NCBI RefSeq assembly: GCF_025151535.1
Contig: NZ_CP102288.1
Span: 1,762,501 to 1,826,500 of the forward strand
Reading direction: 5' to 3'
From: Segatella copri DSM 18205
GTDB lineage: Bacteria; Bacteroidota; Bacteroidia; Bacteroidales; Bacteroidaceae
DNA: 64,000 nucleotides
A program made the translations under genes and the position numbers. Under the pieces are notes generated by a model that worked only from the letters and a program-made list of their open reading frames with translations, did no database searches and was not told the origin of the DNA. Within the stretch, counting starts at the first letter, position 1. Every line of letters begins with the position of its first letter. Shown here piece by piece: positions 35,046-42,449 of this stretch.

Positions 35046-35816
35046 ATGAATCAGATTAGTCCATTAGCGTTTGTTCATCCAGAGGCAAAACTCGGTGACA
35101 ACAACATTATCGGTCCTTTCTGCTATATCGACAAGGACACCGTTTTGGGCGATAACAACGTATTGCAGAACAGCGTTACCATTCACGTGGGCGCTCGCAT
35201 CGGCAACAATAATGAATTTTTCCCAGGCGCCAGCATCTCTACCAAGCCTCAGGATTTGAAGTTCAAGGGCGAGCAGACAACATGCGAGGTTGGCGATAAC
35301 AACAGCATCCGTGAGAACGTTACTATCTCTCGTGGTACAGCCTCTAAGGGCAAGACCGTAGTAGGCAGCAACAACCTCCTGATGGAGACCGTTCACGTGG
35401 CTCACGACTGCGAGCTCGGCAGCGGCTTGATTATCGGCAACTCTACCAAGTTTGCCGGTGAGGTGGTAGTAGACGACAACGCCATCGTCAGCGCCAACGT
35501 TCTCGTTCACCAGTTCTGCCATATCGCAGGTTACGTGATGATCCAGGGCGGTTGCCGTTTCTCTCAGGATATTCCTCCATACATCATTGCCGGCAAGGAG
35601 CCAACCCGCTACTGCAGCATCAACCTCATCGGTCTGCGCCGTCGCGGTTTCAGCAATGAGACCATCCAGAACATCCACGAGGCTTACCGCCTGCTCTACA
35701 GCAAGGGTGTATTGAAAGAAGGTATCGAGGAAATCAAGAAGAATCTTGAGGTTACCAAGGAGATTCAGTATATTATCGACTTCGTAGAGAGTTCTCAGCG
35801 AGGCATTATCCGATAA
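35046..35816 (+). CDS. lpxA: UDP-N-acetylglucosamine O-acyltransferase
   Basis: This 256-residue enzyme starts lipid A synthesis by moving a hydroxyacyl chain from ACP to UDP-GlcNAc. Residues 1-190 are hexapeptide repeats of the left-handed beta helix. METVHVAHDCELG contains the catalytic His, and GLRRRGFSNETIQNIHEAYR begins the C-terminal helical part. It closes the lpx gene set; a terminator-like hairpin at 35843-35886 separates it from miaA. Confidence 0.95.
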   Translation: MNQISPLAFVHPEAKLGDNNIIGPFCYIDKDTVLGDNNVLQNSVTIHVGARIGNNNEFFPGASISTKPQDLKFKGEQTTCEVGDNNSIRENVTISRGTASKGKTVVGSNNLLMETVHVAHDCELGSGLIIGNSTKFAGEVVVDDNAIVSANVLVHQFCHIAGYVMIQGGCRFSQDIPPYIIAGKEPTRYCSINLIGLRRRGFSNETIQNIHEAYRLLYSKGVLKEGIEEIKKNLEVTKEIQYIIDFVESSQRGIIR

Positions 35817-35842
35817 AAGTAAAAGGGTAAAAAAGTAAAAAG

Positions 35843-35886
35843 AGCATCCTTGCATAGGTTTATGAAACGAGCAAGGATGCTTTTTT
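35843..35886 (+). terminator. Terminator between lpxA and miaA
   Basis: An 11-bp stem (AGCATCCTTGC with GCAAGGATGCT) is followed by a T-rich run, 22 bp before the miaA ATG. Confidence 0.75.
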
Positions 35887-35907
35887 CTTGAATATAAAGA
35901 ATGATAT

Positions 35908-36807
35908 ATGAAAACATTGATTGTGGTCTTAGGTCCTACCGGTGTAGGTAAAACGGAGCTTTGCCTTTCACTGGCAGAGCATCTCGCTATACCAATTATC
36001 AATGCCGACTCCCGCCAGATTTTCGCCGAACTCCCTATAGGAACCGCAGCCCCTACTGCCGAACAGCAGCAGCGGGTAAAGCATTATTTCGTAGGAAACC
36101 ACCACATCGAAGATTATTACAGCGCTGCCCAATATGAGGCTGATGTGATGAATCTCCTGCAGGAAGACATCTTCAAGAATCACGATGTGGCGCTGCTTAC
36201 AGGCGGCAGCATGATGTATATCGATGCTGTATGCAAAGGAATCGACGACATCCCTACTGTTCGTGACGACATCCGCACTTGGATGAAACAGCGTCTGGAA
36301 GAGGAAGGGCTGGAGGCACTGGTAGAAGAACTCCACAAGATGGATCCGGAGCACTGGGCGATAGTAGACAGGAAGAATCCACGCCGCGTGGTTCATGCCC
36401 TGGAAATCTGTCATCAGACCGGCAAGACTTATACTTCTTTCCGCACAGCCGAAAAGAAGCAGCGCCCTTTCCGCATCATCAAGATAGGTCTGAACCGCGA
36501 CAGAGCTGAACTCTACGACCGCATCAACCAGCGTGTACTGATGATGATGGACGAAGGTCTGGAGGCAGAAGCACGCAGCGTATACCCACAGAAGGGCCTC
36601 ACTGCCTTGAGAACCGTGGGCTACAAGGAAATGTTTGCCTATTTCGATGGCGAGATAGATAAGGATGAAGCCATCCGCCAGATACAGTCGCATAGCCGTG
36701 AATACATGCGCAAGCAGCTCACCTGGTTTAAGCGGGATACCACTATCCAATGGTTCCATCCCGACCAGCAAGATGAAATCATCCGATTTATCGATGAAGA
36801 GATATAA
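35908..36807 (+). CDS. miaA: tRNA dimethylallyltransferase
   Basis: This 299-residue enzyme adds a dimethylallyl group to A37 of tRNAs that read U-starting codons. The P-loop is [11 protein letters not shown] (about 8-18), INADSRQIF carries the catalytic Asp, and [13 protein letters not shown] is in the C-terminal region. The length is normal. It follows a terminator, so it probably has its own weak promoter. The last 20 bp overlap a reverse-strand gene remnant. Confidence 0.94.
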   Translation: MKTLIVVLGPTGVGKTELCLSLAEHLAIPIINADSRQIFAELPIGTAAPTAEQQQRVKHYFVGNHHIEDYYSAAQYEADVMNLLQEDIFKNHDVALLTGGSMMYIDAVCKGIDDIPTVRDDIRTWMKQRLEEEGLEALVEELHKMDPEHWAIVDRKNPRRVVHALEICHQTGKTYTSFRTAEKKQRPFRIIKIGLNRDRAELYDRINQRVLMMMDEGLEAEARSVYPQKGLTALRTVGYKEMFAYFDGEIDKDEAIRQIQSHSREYMRKQLTWFKRDTTIQWFHPDQQDEIIRFIDEEI

Positions 36808-36964
36808 GCGTAAATCGCCCGATAGCATATTCATTTTTGTTGTTAGAAATATAGTTGAGATTCCATAATATTACATGGAATTCTCCTGAATCAGATTTGA
36901 ATTCTGGTGCTTTATAGCCCATGAACTTTTCAAAATGCTCGTGTTCTTTGATGATTTTCTTCAT
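36788..36964 (-). pseudogene. C-terminal remnant, possibly of an AlbA_2/RecG-like DNA-binding protein
   Basis: A 58-codon reverse frame contains GYKAPEFKSDSGEFHVILWN. This resembles the last strand pair (xxPEFxxxxGxFxVxLW) of the ATP-binding or AlbA-type proteins seen in Bacteroidota accessory regions. There is no room for the N-terminal domains and a stop lies in frame just upstream. It is read as decay debris; the assignment is weak. Confidence 0.35.
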
Positions 36965-37022
36965 ACCTTATAAAATCAGCGTCTTGTTTGATGCAGAATT
37001 CTAAATAATTGGAGGTAAAAAT

Positions 37023-37104
37023 GAAATAAGCTTCATGCGCTATCGAAACAGGCTTCATGTGCGATTGAAATAAGCTTCATTCGCCATTGAAGCCTATTTC
37101 ATTT
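37023..37104. repeat. Four 12-bp elements 22 bp apart, the last inverted (array C)
   Basis: GAAATAAGCTTC (37023), GAAACAGGCTTC (37045), GAAATAAGCTTC (37067) and GAAGCCTATTTC (37089) lie exactly 22 bp apart with 10-bp spacers. The fourth is the reverse complement of the others (one base different) yet keeps the same phase. Confidence 0.75.
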
Positions 37105-37259
37105 AGAGCAGAAGTAATCTTCCCCTGCCAAAAAGGGTATTTCTGTCAATATTTATAACCAAATTTTGCATACTGGTAAACTTGGAATCTAGCAACGAAA
37201 ATAGGGAGTTTTGGGCATCTCGAATTCTCTATTTTTTGTTTCTAATTAAGCGAATACCC

Positions 37260-37367
37260 TATAGTTGTACAACTATAAAGTTGTAGTCGTACGACTATAT
37301 AGGCTATAGTCGTACAACTGTAGAGTTATAGTTGTACAACTATAGGGGTTATAGTCGTACAACTATA
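37260..37367. repeat. Five 18-bp palindromes spaced 22-23 bp (array D)
   Basis: The units are TATAGTTGTACAACTATA (37260 and again 37327), TGTAGTCGTACGACTATA (37282), TATAGTCGTACAACTGTA (37305) and TATAGTCGTACAACTATA (37350). Spacings are 22, 23, 22 and 23. Each is a near-perfect palindrome centred on GTAC, and spacers are 4 or 5 bp. The array is non-coding and about 270 bp from the 3' end of the HEPN gene. Confidence 0.85.
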
Positions 37368-37501
37368 GAATTTCTATTTTGACGCCATTCATCTACAAAA
37401 CAATAATTAACTGATTATCAACATCTTACCTTTTTCTCCCATATTTTCAATATTCACAAAGAAATAAGAATCGTTTGAAAATACGAGAATCTCAGCAAGG
37501 G

Positions 37502-37622
37502 AAATGTATAAAAATAAAACGACCCGCACATTTGAGCATCGTTGAGAGGCTTGGCGGGTACTAGTGCTGCAAAGGTACGAAGATTTTTCGAAACCAGCAA
37601 ATTTTTGGGGATAAATTTTAAT
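37502..37622 (-). repeat. Direct repeat, downstream copy (flanks the HEPN gene)
   Basis: This 121-bp stretch is about 92 percent identical by eye to 38569-38690 and has the same orientation. Read on the minus strand it contains a full promoter (TTTG, 20 bp, TACCTTTG), then a short hairpin and a U tract. It lies 14 bp past the stop codon of the HEPN gene. Confidence 0.8.
37510..37563 (-). ncRNA. Candidate HEPN-associated small RNA, downstream copy
   Basis: The predicted transcript of about 54 nt consists of a stem ACCCGC/GCGGGT (37554-37559 with 37522-37527), a 26-nt loop containing CAAGCCTCTC and CTCAAATG, and a U-rich tail. The stem and flanks are identical to the upstream copy; the differences between copies lie in the middle of the loop (three changes within CTCAACGATGCTC). 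Confidence 0.5.
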
Positions 37623-37635
37623 CTTTTGCTTAACT

Positions 37636-38544
37636 TTACCCGATTTTCCACAATTCCTCGTTCTCCCAACCCTCAGGAAATCCCATTGGTGCAGGATCAA
37701 CAAGAGGGAAAGCCGATAACAAATCACGTAACTTCTTCCCCATATCATTATTGGGCGAAATTGTATCCAAGAAATACTTAATGATACAAAGATTATAATA
37801 AACTCGCAAAGGATTGGAAGGTAATATTATCCAAGCATGGGTGGTTCGATGTGGAACCATAGGCAACATTGTATTCTGCTTATTCCATACTCTTGCATGA
37901 TGACAGCAAGAATTTCTTGTTAAAGTTATAATTGTCATCCATGAATTAAACACCTTTAATTGCAATCCAAAACGTAAAGCTATCCGCTTTTTTACTTGCG
38001 CATTCTTGAGATTATTAAAGATGTTTACCATTACACCCAAAGGAATGAGTTCTGCCAGTATCCAAGCTGGTGGATATGGATCAGAATACGTTTGCTTAAA
38101 ATGCGCAATAAATTCTTCACGAGACTTTTCTACTTCATGTTTTAGCAAAACCAAAGTCTTCAGAAACTTATTTGAATCTATAAAATAAGAAGCATTCGTC
38201 ATCCAGAAGCTATCTCCAAACGCTGATGTACACTCATCAACGATAGCTGTACGAACGGCTATCTCGATTTTCTCGATTTCATTAAACATAAACAGACGAA
38301 GCTTCTTGTCAAAACGATACAACATCATGACCTGTCGGAAACTTGCATCTGTCTTGAACCGATGCTCTGACTTGGGAACTAAAAGCAATGGATACATATA
38401 TGCTGAAAGGCGATAATAATTTATCGTCTTTAGGTACTGTTCTGCTTTACCGGGATTATCAATAGCAAGTCCTCTTGACAAGAGTAATTGAACAAGAGCA
38501 TCTGCATGTTGGTATTCCTTTTGAAATGGGATAAGACTATTCAT
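37636..38544 (-). CDS. Abi_2/AbiF-family HEPN protein
   Basis: This 302-residue protein belongs to the Abi_2 (AbiD/AbiF) abortive-infection family. INYYRLSAYMYPLL (41-54) is the N-terminal family hallmark. RNSCCH (Arg210 to His215) fits the Rx4H catalytic motif of HEPN ribonucleases. It lies between two 120-bp direct repeats; the upstream copy supplies promoter, hairpin RNA and U tract about 30 bp before the ATG, the order seen in RNA-antitoxin (type III) systems. Abi_2/AbiF proteins with adjacent structured RNAs have been reported, and that lineage has been proposed as the origin of Cas13. Function here is inferred. Neighbouring sequence is repeats and gene debris. Confidence 0.85.
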   Translation of the reverse strand: MNSLIPFQKEYQHADALVQLLLSRGLAIDNPGKAEQYLKTINYYRLSAYMYPLLLVPKSEHRFKTDASFRQVMMLYRFDKKLRLFMFNEIEKIEIAVRTAIVDECTSAFGDSFWMTNASYFIDSNKFLKTLVLLKHEVEKSREEFIAHFKQTYSDPYPPAWILAELIPLGVMVNIFNNLKNAQVKKRIALRFGLQLKVFNSWMTIITLTRNSCCHHARVWNKQNTMLPMVPHRTTHAWIILPSNPLRVYYNLCIIKYFLDTISPNNDMGKKLRDLLSAFPLVDPAPMGFPEGWENEELWKIG

Positions 38545-38568
38545 AAAGGAATGAGTTTAGAAGGTTCA

Positions 38569-38690
38569 AAATGTATAAAAAATAAAACGACCCGCACATT
38601 TGAGTATTGTCGAGAGGCTTGGCGGGTACTGGTGCTGCAAAGGTACGAAGATTCTTCGAAACCAGCAATTTTTTGGGGAGAAATTTTAAT
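38569..38690 (-). repeat. Direct repeat, upstream copy (promoter region of the HEPN gene)
   Basis: This is the second copy of the 120-bp repeat. On the minus strand TTG and TACCTTTG (38638-38645) are 20 bp apart. The spacer between them contains CGAAGATTCTTCG (38646-38658), a perfect dyad that would suit a repressor; in the downstream copy this dyad has one mismatch. Confidence 0.8.
38577..38631 (-). ncRNA. Candidate HEPN-associated small RNA, upstream copy
   Basis: The predicted RNA of about 55 nt has the stem ACCCGC/GCGGGT (38622-38627 with 38590-38595), a loop with CAAGCCTCTC and CTCAAATG, then a U tract. Most transcripts should stop at the U tract; read-through would give the HEPN mRNA. 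It could be an antitoxin RNA, an attenuator or both. Confidence 0.5.
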
Positions 38691-38728
38691 TTCGCATGCA
38701 GAAAAGTATAAAGCATTTACAAATTAAG

Positions 38729-38815
38729 CTACTCCGCCCCCATGCGGTAATTCTTTGGCGATAATCCGGTATGCTTCTTGAAGAAGGTGCCGAAGGATGA
38801 GGCATTCGGCACAGT
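38729..38815 (-). pseudogene. Remnant of an AraC-family regulator (C-terminal end)
   Basis: A reverse frame of about 28-32 codons reads NASSFGTFFKKHTGLSPKNY and ends in a normal stop. This is the last helix-turn-helix half of an AraC-type protein. An in-frame TGA lies just upstream and nothing matching the rest of the domain is present. It marks the edge of the repeat-flanked HEPN cassette and suggests that an older gene was lost here. Confidence 0.7.
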
Positions 38816-38920
38816 CCATTCGTTGAGACTTTGGTATCACTGAAAGATGAAGAAGGAGAAGAATAAAAGTATTATATGAGTATTTTATAAGTTTTTTTTA
38901 GACCCTTATAAAATATCGAG

Positions 38921-39625
38921 TTATAAGATATCGAGAAGTTCCTCGAATCTTGAAATACGACGGAGCTTGGGATGTTCAAATTCCTCTGTCTTTTCATGCG
39001 CCCATGTGGTATGAAAAGGGATATGGACAGCCGAAGCTCCGATTTTTAATGCCGGAGCAATATCACTCTTGAAACTGTTACCCACCATCACCAGCTCGTC
39101 GGAAGTTACATCCAGTTCCCTGCAGAGACGATGATAAGCCTTGGGCGTCTTGTCGCTCACGATAGTCACCACATCAAAATACCGCTGCAGACCCGAACGC
39201 CACAACTTATTCTCCTGATCCATCAACTCACCCTTGGTGAAGACTGCCAGCTTATATTTCTTCATCTCACGGAAACAAGCCAAGGTTTTCTCTACCCCTT
39301 CCAAAGGCTTGGCATCAAGATGCAGGAGACTCTTACCCAAGTCCACAATTTGGGCGATGACATTCGCCTCCACCTTACCCTTACTTACCTTCACGGCATT
39401 CTCTACCAGGGATATGGTGAAAGCCTTGCAACCATAACCCAAATCAGCCATATTTTTACTCTCCGTCTCGAAGAGAGCAGCAGAAATATCCTTTTCCTTT
39501 CCATATTCCGCAAGCAGCTCGCAATACTCATGCTCCACGTCCTCGAAATAGTTTTGTAATGCCCAGAGCGTATCATCGGCATCGAAAGCTATCGCCTTGA
39601 TATCTTTAAATCTATCCATTTTCAT
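38921..39625 (-). CDS. HAD-family phosphatase
   Basis: This 234-residue cytoplasmic haloacid-dehalogenase-like hydrolase has the nucleophile motif FDADDTLW (about 15-22), motif II VFTKGELM, the motif III Lys in DKTPKAYHR and motif IV GNSFKSDIAPA. The helical cap between motifs I and II is of the YjjG/phosphoglycolate-phosphatase type. The substrate is not known. Two adjacent Met codons (39625 and 39619) could start it. A minus-strand TATCTTTG box lies at 39670-39677. Confidence 0.85.
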   Translation of the reverse strand: MKMDRFKDIKAIAFDADDTLWALQNYFEDVEHEYCELLAEYGKEKDISAALFETESKNMADLGYGCKAFTISLVENAVKVSKGKVEANVIAQIVDLGKSLLHLDAKPLEGVEKTLACFREMKKYKLAVFTKGELMDQENKLWRSGLQRYFDVVTIVSDKTPKAYHRLCRELDVTSDELVMVGNSFKSDIAPALKIGASAVHIPFHTTWAHEKTEEFEHPKLRRISRFEELLDIL

Positions 39626-39669
39626 GTTTGTTATGTTTTACACCTTATTATATATAGGCGTTCTGACTG

Positions 39670-39769
39670 CAAAGATACTACTTTCTTTCAGAAAAACAGA
39701 AGAAAAATCGTTTTTAACAAGAATGTAACATCTGTTTAAATAGCCTGTAATATTTCCTACGTACTTTTG
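39670..39769. promoter_or_regulatory. Divergent promoters of the HAD gene and pit
   Basis: Minus strand: TATCTTTG at 39670-39677. Plus strand: TACTTTTG at 39762-39769, about 95 bp before the pit ATG. Confidence 0.5.
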
Positions 39770-39864
39770 CAGCCGAAAAGAAGGAGAAAATGGATAACTC
39801 CCGCAAATAAGGAAAAGAAATGTCCCCCACAAAGTAAATAATAACAAATAACATTAAGATAATA

Positions 39865-42111
39865 ATGGGTACAATTTATTTATGTATTGTGATCTTCCTG
39901 CTCTGTTTAGCAGTGTTCGATCTCTTCGTAGGAGTCAGCAACGATGCTGTCAACTTCCTGCAATCTGCCATCGGAGCTAAGGTGGCTAAATTTCGCACGG
40001 TGCTGATTATCGCATCCTGCGGTGTGGTTCTCGGAGCCATCATGTCATCGGGAATGATGGATATCGCCCGCCATGGTATCATGAGTCCTGACCACTTTAC
40101 ATTCGAAGAGGTAATGACGCTCTTCCTGGCGGTCATGGTGACTGACATTATCGTCCTGGATGTGTTCAATACCTTAGGTATGCCGACATCTACTACCGTC
40201 TCTCTGGTATTTGAGTTGCTGGGTGGTGCTTTCATCCTCGCTACATTGAAGATGTATGGCGACGACAGCCTCAACTATGGCGTATTGCTCAACAGCAACA
40301 AGGCTTTGGAGGTAATCATGGGTATCTTCTCATCTGTCATCATCGCCTTCGTATTCGGTGCCTTTGTAATGTGGCTTTCACGTATCGTTTTCACCTTCAA
40401 CTACCGCAAGCACAGCCGCTACAGCATCGCTATCTTCGGCGGTATCGCCTTTACAGCCCTCTCTTACTTCATCTTCATGAAGGGTTTGGGCAAGAGTCCT
40501 TACCTGCCTGCTGAGGTGCGCGATTACATCGACCAGAATCTCGGTTTCCTCATCTGCATCACCTTCGTGGTGTCTGCTGTTGTGATGGAATTCCTGCACC
40601 TCTGCCGTGTCAACATCTTCAAGTTTACGGTGCTGATGGGTACTTTCGCCCTGGCTATGGCTTTCGCTGGTAACGACCTGGTGAACTTCATCGGTGTGCC
40701 TCTGGCTGGTCTTTCTTCTTATCAGGACTATATGGCAAATGCCAACGGTGCAGCGCCAGACCAGTTTATGATGACTTCATTGATGGAGAGCGCCAAGACC
40801 ACTCCTGGCTTCCTGCTTGCTGCCGGTGCCGTGATGATTATCGCCATGGCGACATCCAAGAAAGCACAGAACGTAATCAAGACTTCTGTTGACTTGAGCC
40901 GTCAGGATGAGGGCGATGAGATGTTCGGCAGTTCTTCTGCAGCCCGCGTGATTGTACGCAACTGCCAGGCTACAGATTCATGGTTGAAGCAGTTTATGCC
41001 AAAGGCGCTGATGAACTGGATCAACAGCCGTTTCGACAAGAATAATGTTGAACTCGAGGAGAGTGCTGCTTTCGACGTGGTTCGTGCAGCCGTTAACCTG
41101 GTACTTGCTTCCATGCTGATCACCATCGGTACCAACCTGAAGTTGCCTCTCTCTACCACCTACGTTACCTTCATGGTAGCTATGGGTTCTTCACTTGCTG
41201 ATAGAGCATGGAGCCGCGAGAGTGCCGTATTCCGTGTAACAGGTGTATTGAGTGTAATCGGTGGTTGGTTCATCACAGCCGGTGTAGCTTTCGCAGCCTG
41301 TGCCATTGTTTGTATCATCATGCACTTCGGTGGTGTGGGCATCCAGGCTTGCTTCATGGGGTTGGTTATCTACCTGCTCATCCGCAGCAACATCAAGTAT
41401 AACAAGAAGGCTAAGGAAGAGGGCAAGAGTAGTACCTTCCAGCTGATGATGCGTTCCCGCGACCCAGAGATTGTATGGGATTTGCTTCGCCGTCAGGTTT
41501 CACGCACCCAGTCTTACGTCTGCCACTTTGCCCTGAACGAGTTCAACCAGATTATGGATGGTCTTACTAACGAGAATACCCGCAACCTTCGTCATGCCAA
41601 CAAGGATCTGAAGAAGGAACAGGATATGCTGAAGAAGTTCCGCCGTCAGGAAATGCTCGGTTTGAAGAAATCGCCTATCGAGATTGCCATCGAGCGCAAC
41701 ACCTGGTTCCATCTGGGTGCCAACAGCAACCAGCAATTTATCTACTCTCTGCGCCGTATGCTCGAACCAATCAAGGAACATGTTGACAACAACTTCAATC
41801 CGCTTCCTGCTGAATACATCAAGGAGTTTGCTCCTGTACGCCAGAAGATCAACGACCTGATGCGCATGAGCTGCGAACTGATAGAGACCGGCAGATATGA
41901 CAGCTATCGCGAGATTCTTGCCGAGGCAGATGCCTGCAAAGACGAGCTTTCAGTTCTCCGCAAGAAGCATATCGACCGCATCCAGCACATGACTGACAAT
42001 ACGCTGATGCAGATTTCTCTGGTTTATCTCAACGTACTGCAGGAGAGTCAGGAATTCCTGAGTGTGATGAGACATCAGTTAAGAGCTGCAAAGAAGTTTA
42101 TGGAAAAGTAA
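39865..42111 (+). CDS. Pit-type phosphate transporter with cytoplasmic PhoU-like tail
   Basis: This 748-residue inner-membrane protein of the PHO4/PiT family takes up phosphate by symport. The two family signatures are GVSNDAVNFLQSA (about 23-35) and AGNDLVNFIGVP (about 268-279), the second in the inverted half. Helices continue to about 510. Residues 525-748 are soluble and helical (HLGANSNQQFIYSLRRMLE, TLMQISLVYLNVLQESQEFL), like PhoU, the regulator of phosphate uptake. Bacterial Pit proteins are usually about 500 residues, so the tail is an extra domain, known in some Bacteroidota. Confidence 0.9.
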   Translation: MGTIYLCIVIFLLCLAVFDLFVGVSNDAVNFLQSAIGAKVAKFRTVLIIASCGVVLGAIMSSGMMDIARHGIMSPDHFTFEEVMTLFLAVMVTDIIVLDVFNTLGMPTSTTVSLVFELLGGAFILATLKMYGDDSLNYGVLLNSNKALEVIMGIFSSVIIAFVFGAFVMWLSRIVFTFNYRKHSRYSIAIFGGIAFTALSYFIFMKGLGKSPYLPAEVRDYIDQNLGFLICITFVVSAVVMEFLHLCRVNIFKFTVLMGTFALAMAFAGNDLVNFIGVPLAGLSSYQDYMANANGAAPDQFMMTSLMESAKTTPGFLLAAGAVMIIAMATSKKAQNVIKTSVDLSRQDEGDEMFGSSSAARVIVRNCQATDSWLKQFMPKALMNWINSRFDKNNVELEESAAFDVVRAAVNLVLASMLITIGTNLKLPLSTTYVTFMVAMGSSLADRAWSRESAVFRVTGVLSVIGGWFITAGVAFAACAIVCIIMHFGGVGIQACFMGLVIYLLIRSNIKYNKKAKEEGKSSTFQLMMRSRDPEIVWDLLRRQVSRTQSYVCHFALNEFNQIMDGLTNENTRNLRHANKDLKKEQDMLKKFRRQEMLGLKKSPIEIAIERNTWFHLGANSNQQFIYSLRRMLEPIKEHVDNNFNPLPAEYIKEFAPVRQKINDLMRMSCELIETGRYDSYREILAEADACKDELSVLRKKHIDRIQHMTDNTLMQISLVYLNVLQESQEFLSVMRHQLRAAKKFMEK

Positions 42112-42295
42112 AAATTCACTGACATCTTGTCACGAAACTACTTTTTGGTATATCTGTTGCTTGATGACAGATGACAGCGGATAACAAGAATATTATTTCG
42201 CTATCACAATATAATCTGAAAAGGTTAGTTTCTCATAGGTTAAGATTGTTAGGTTTAGTTTTTAGAAAAAAGTTTTAGGTTTTTAGTTAGATAAG

Positions 42296-42336
42296 GGCTC
42301 CAAGTGCTAGTGATTAGTATTTGGAGCCATTTTTTT
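42296..42336 (+). terminator. Terminator after pit
   Basis: An 8-bp stem (GGCTCCAA with TTGGAGCC, 17-nt loop) followed by seven Ts. It lies 185 bp past the pit stop, so pit would have a long AT-rich 3' UTR with TTAGGTTT words. Confidence 0.8.
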
Positions 42337-42345
42337 GCCCATATA

Positions 42346-42377
42346 TTTGGCTATTAAGAAGAAATGTTGTAATTTTG
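42346..42377 (+). promoter_or_regulatory. Promoter of the queuosine-precursor operon
   Basis: TTTG at 42346-42349 and TAATTTTG at 42370-42377 are 20 bp apart. The start of transcription would be near 42384, leaving a leader of about 65 nt that contains the riboswitch candidate. Confidence 0.65.
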
Positions 42378-42413
42378 CAGCCGATTTCTGAAAAGAATCA
42401 TCATATTCAATAA

Positions 42414-42446
42414 CCCGAGTGCTTGGTAAACCTCGTAAAAAACAAG
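42414..42446 (+). promoter_or_regulatory. Candidate preQ1-I riboswitch
   Basis: The short H-type pseudoknot of the preQ1-I class can be drawn in full. P1 is CGAG (42416-42419) with CTCG (42432-42435). The 12-nt interior TGCTTGGTAAAC aligns with the B. subtilis aptamer interior. The A-rich tail TAAAAAACAAG follows, and its CAAG (42443-42446) pairs with CTTG (42422-42425) to form P2. The ATG of the transporter gene is 4 nt later, so ligand binding would hide the ribosome site. The genes downstream (transporter and queF) handle exactly this ligand family. Confidence 0.75.
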
Positions 42447-42449
42447 AAA

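Larger units (their letters stand above)
36808..37500. other. Non-coding part of the accessory islet
   Basis: Beyond the remnant at its left end, this stretch of about 700 bp has no gene I can support. It holds two spaced repeat arrays (37023-37104 and 37260-37367), listed separately, and AT-rich sequence. Confidence 0.6.

Noticed and set aside
37260..37367. CRISPR array
   Set aside because: Units are 18-bp palindromes with 4-5 bp between them; there are no 25-40 bp unique spacers and no cas genes in the window.
37502..38690. Composite transposon or integron for the repeat-flanked HEPN gene
   Set aside because: There is no transposase or integrase, the repeats are direct and contain promoters, and no terminal inverted repeat or target duplication was found.
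42423..42449. TTG start for the queuosine-precursor transporter
   Set aside because: This start lies inside the riboswitch pseudoknot; the ATG at 42450 is correctly placed after it.
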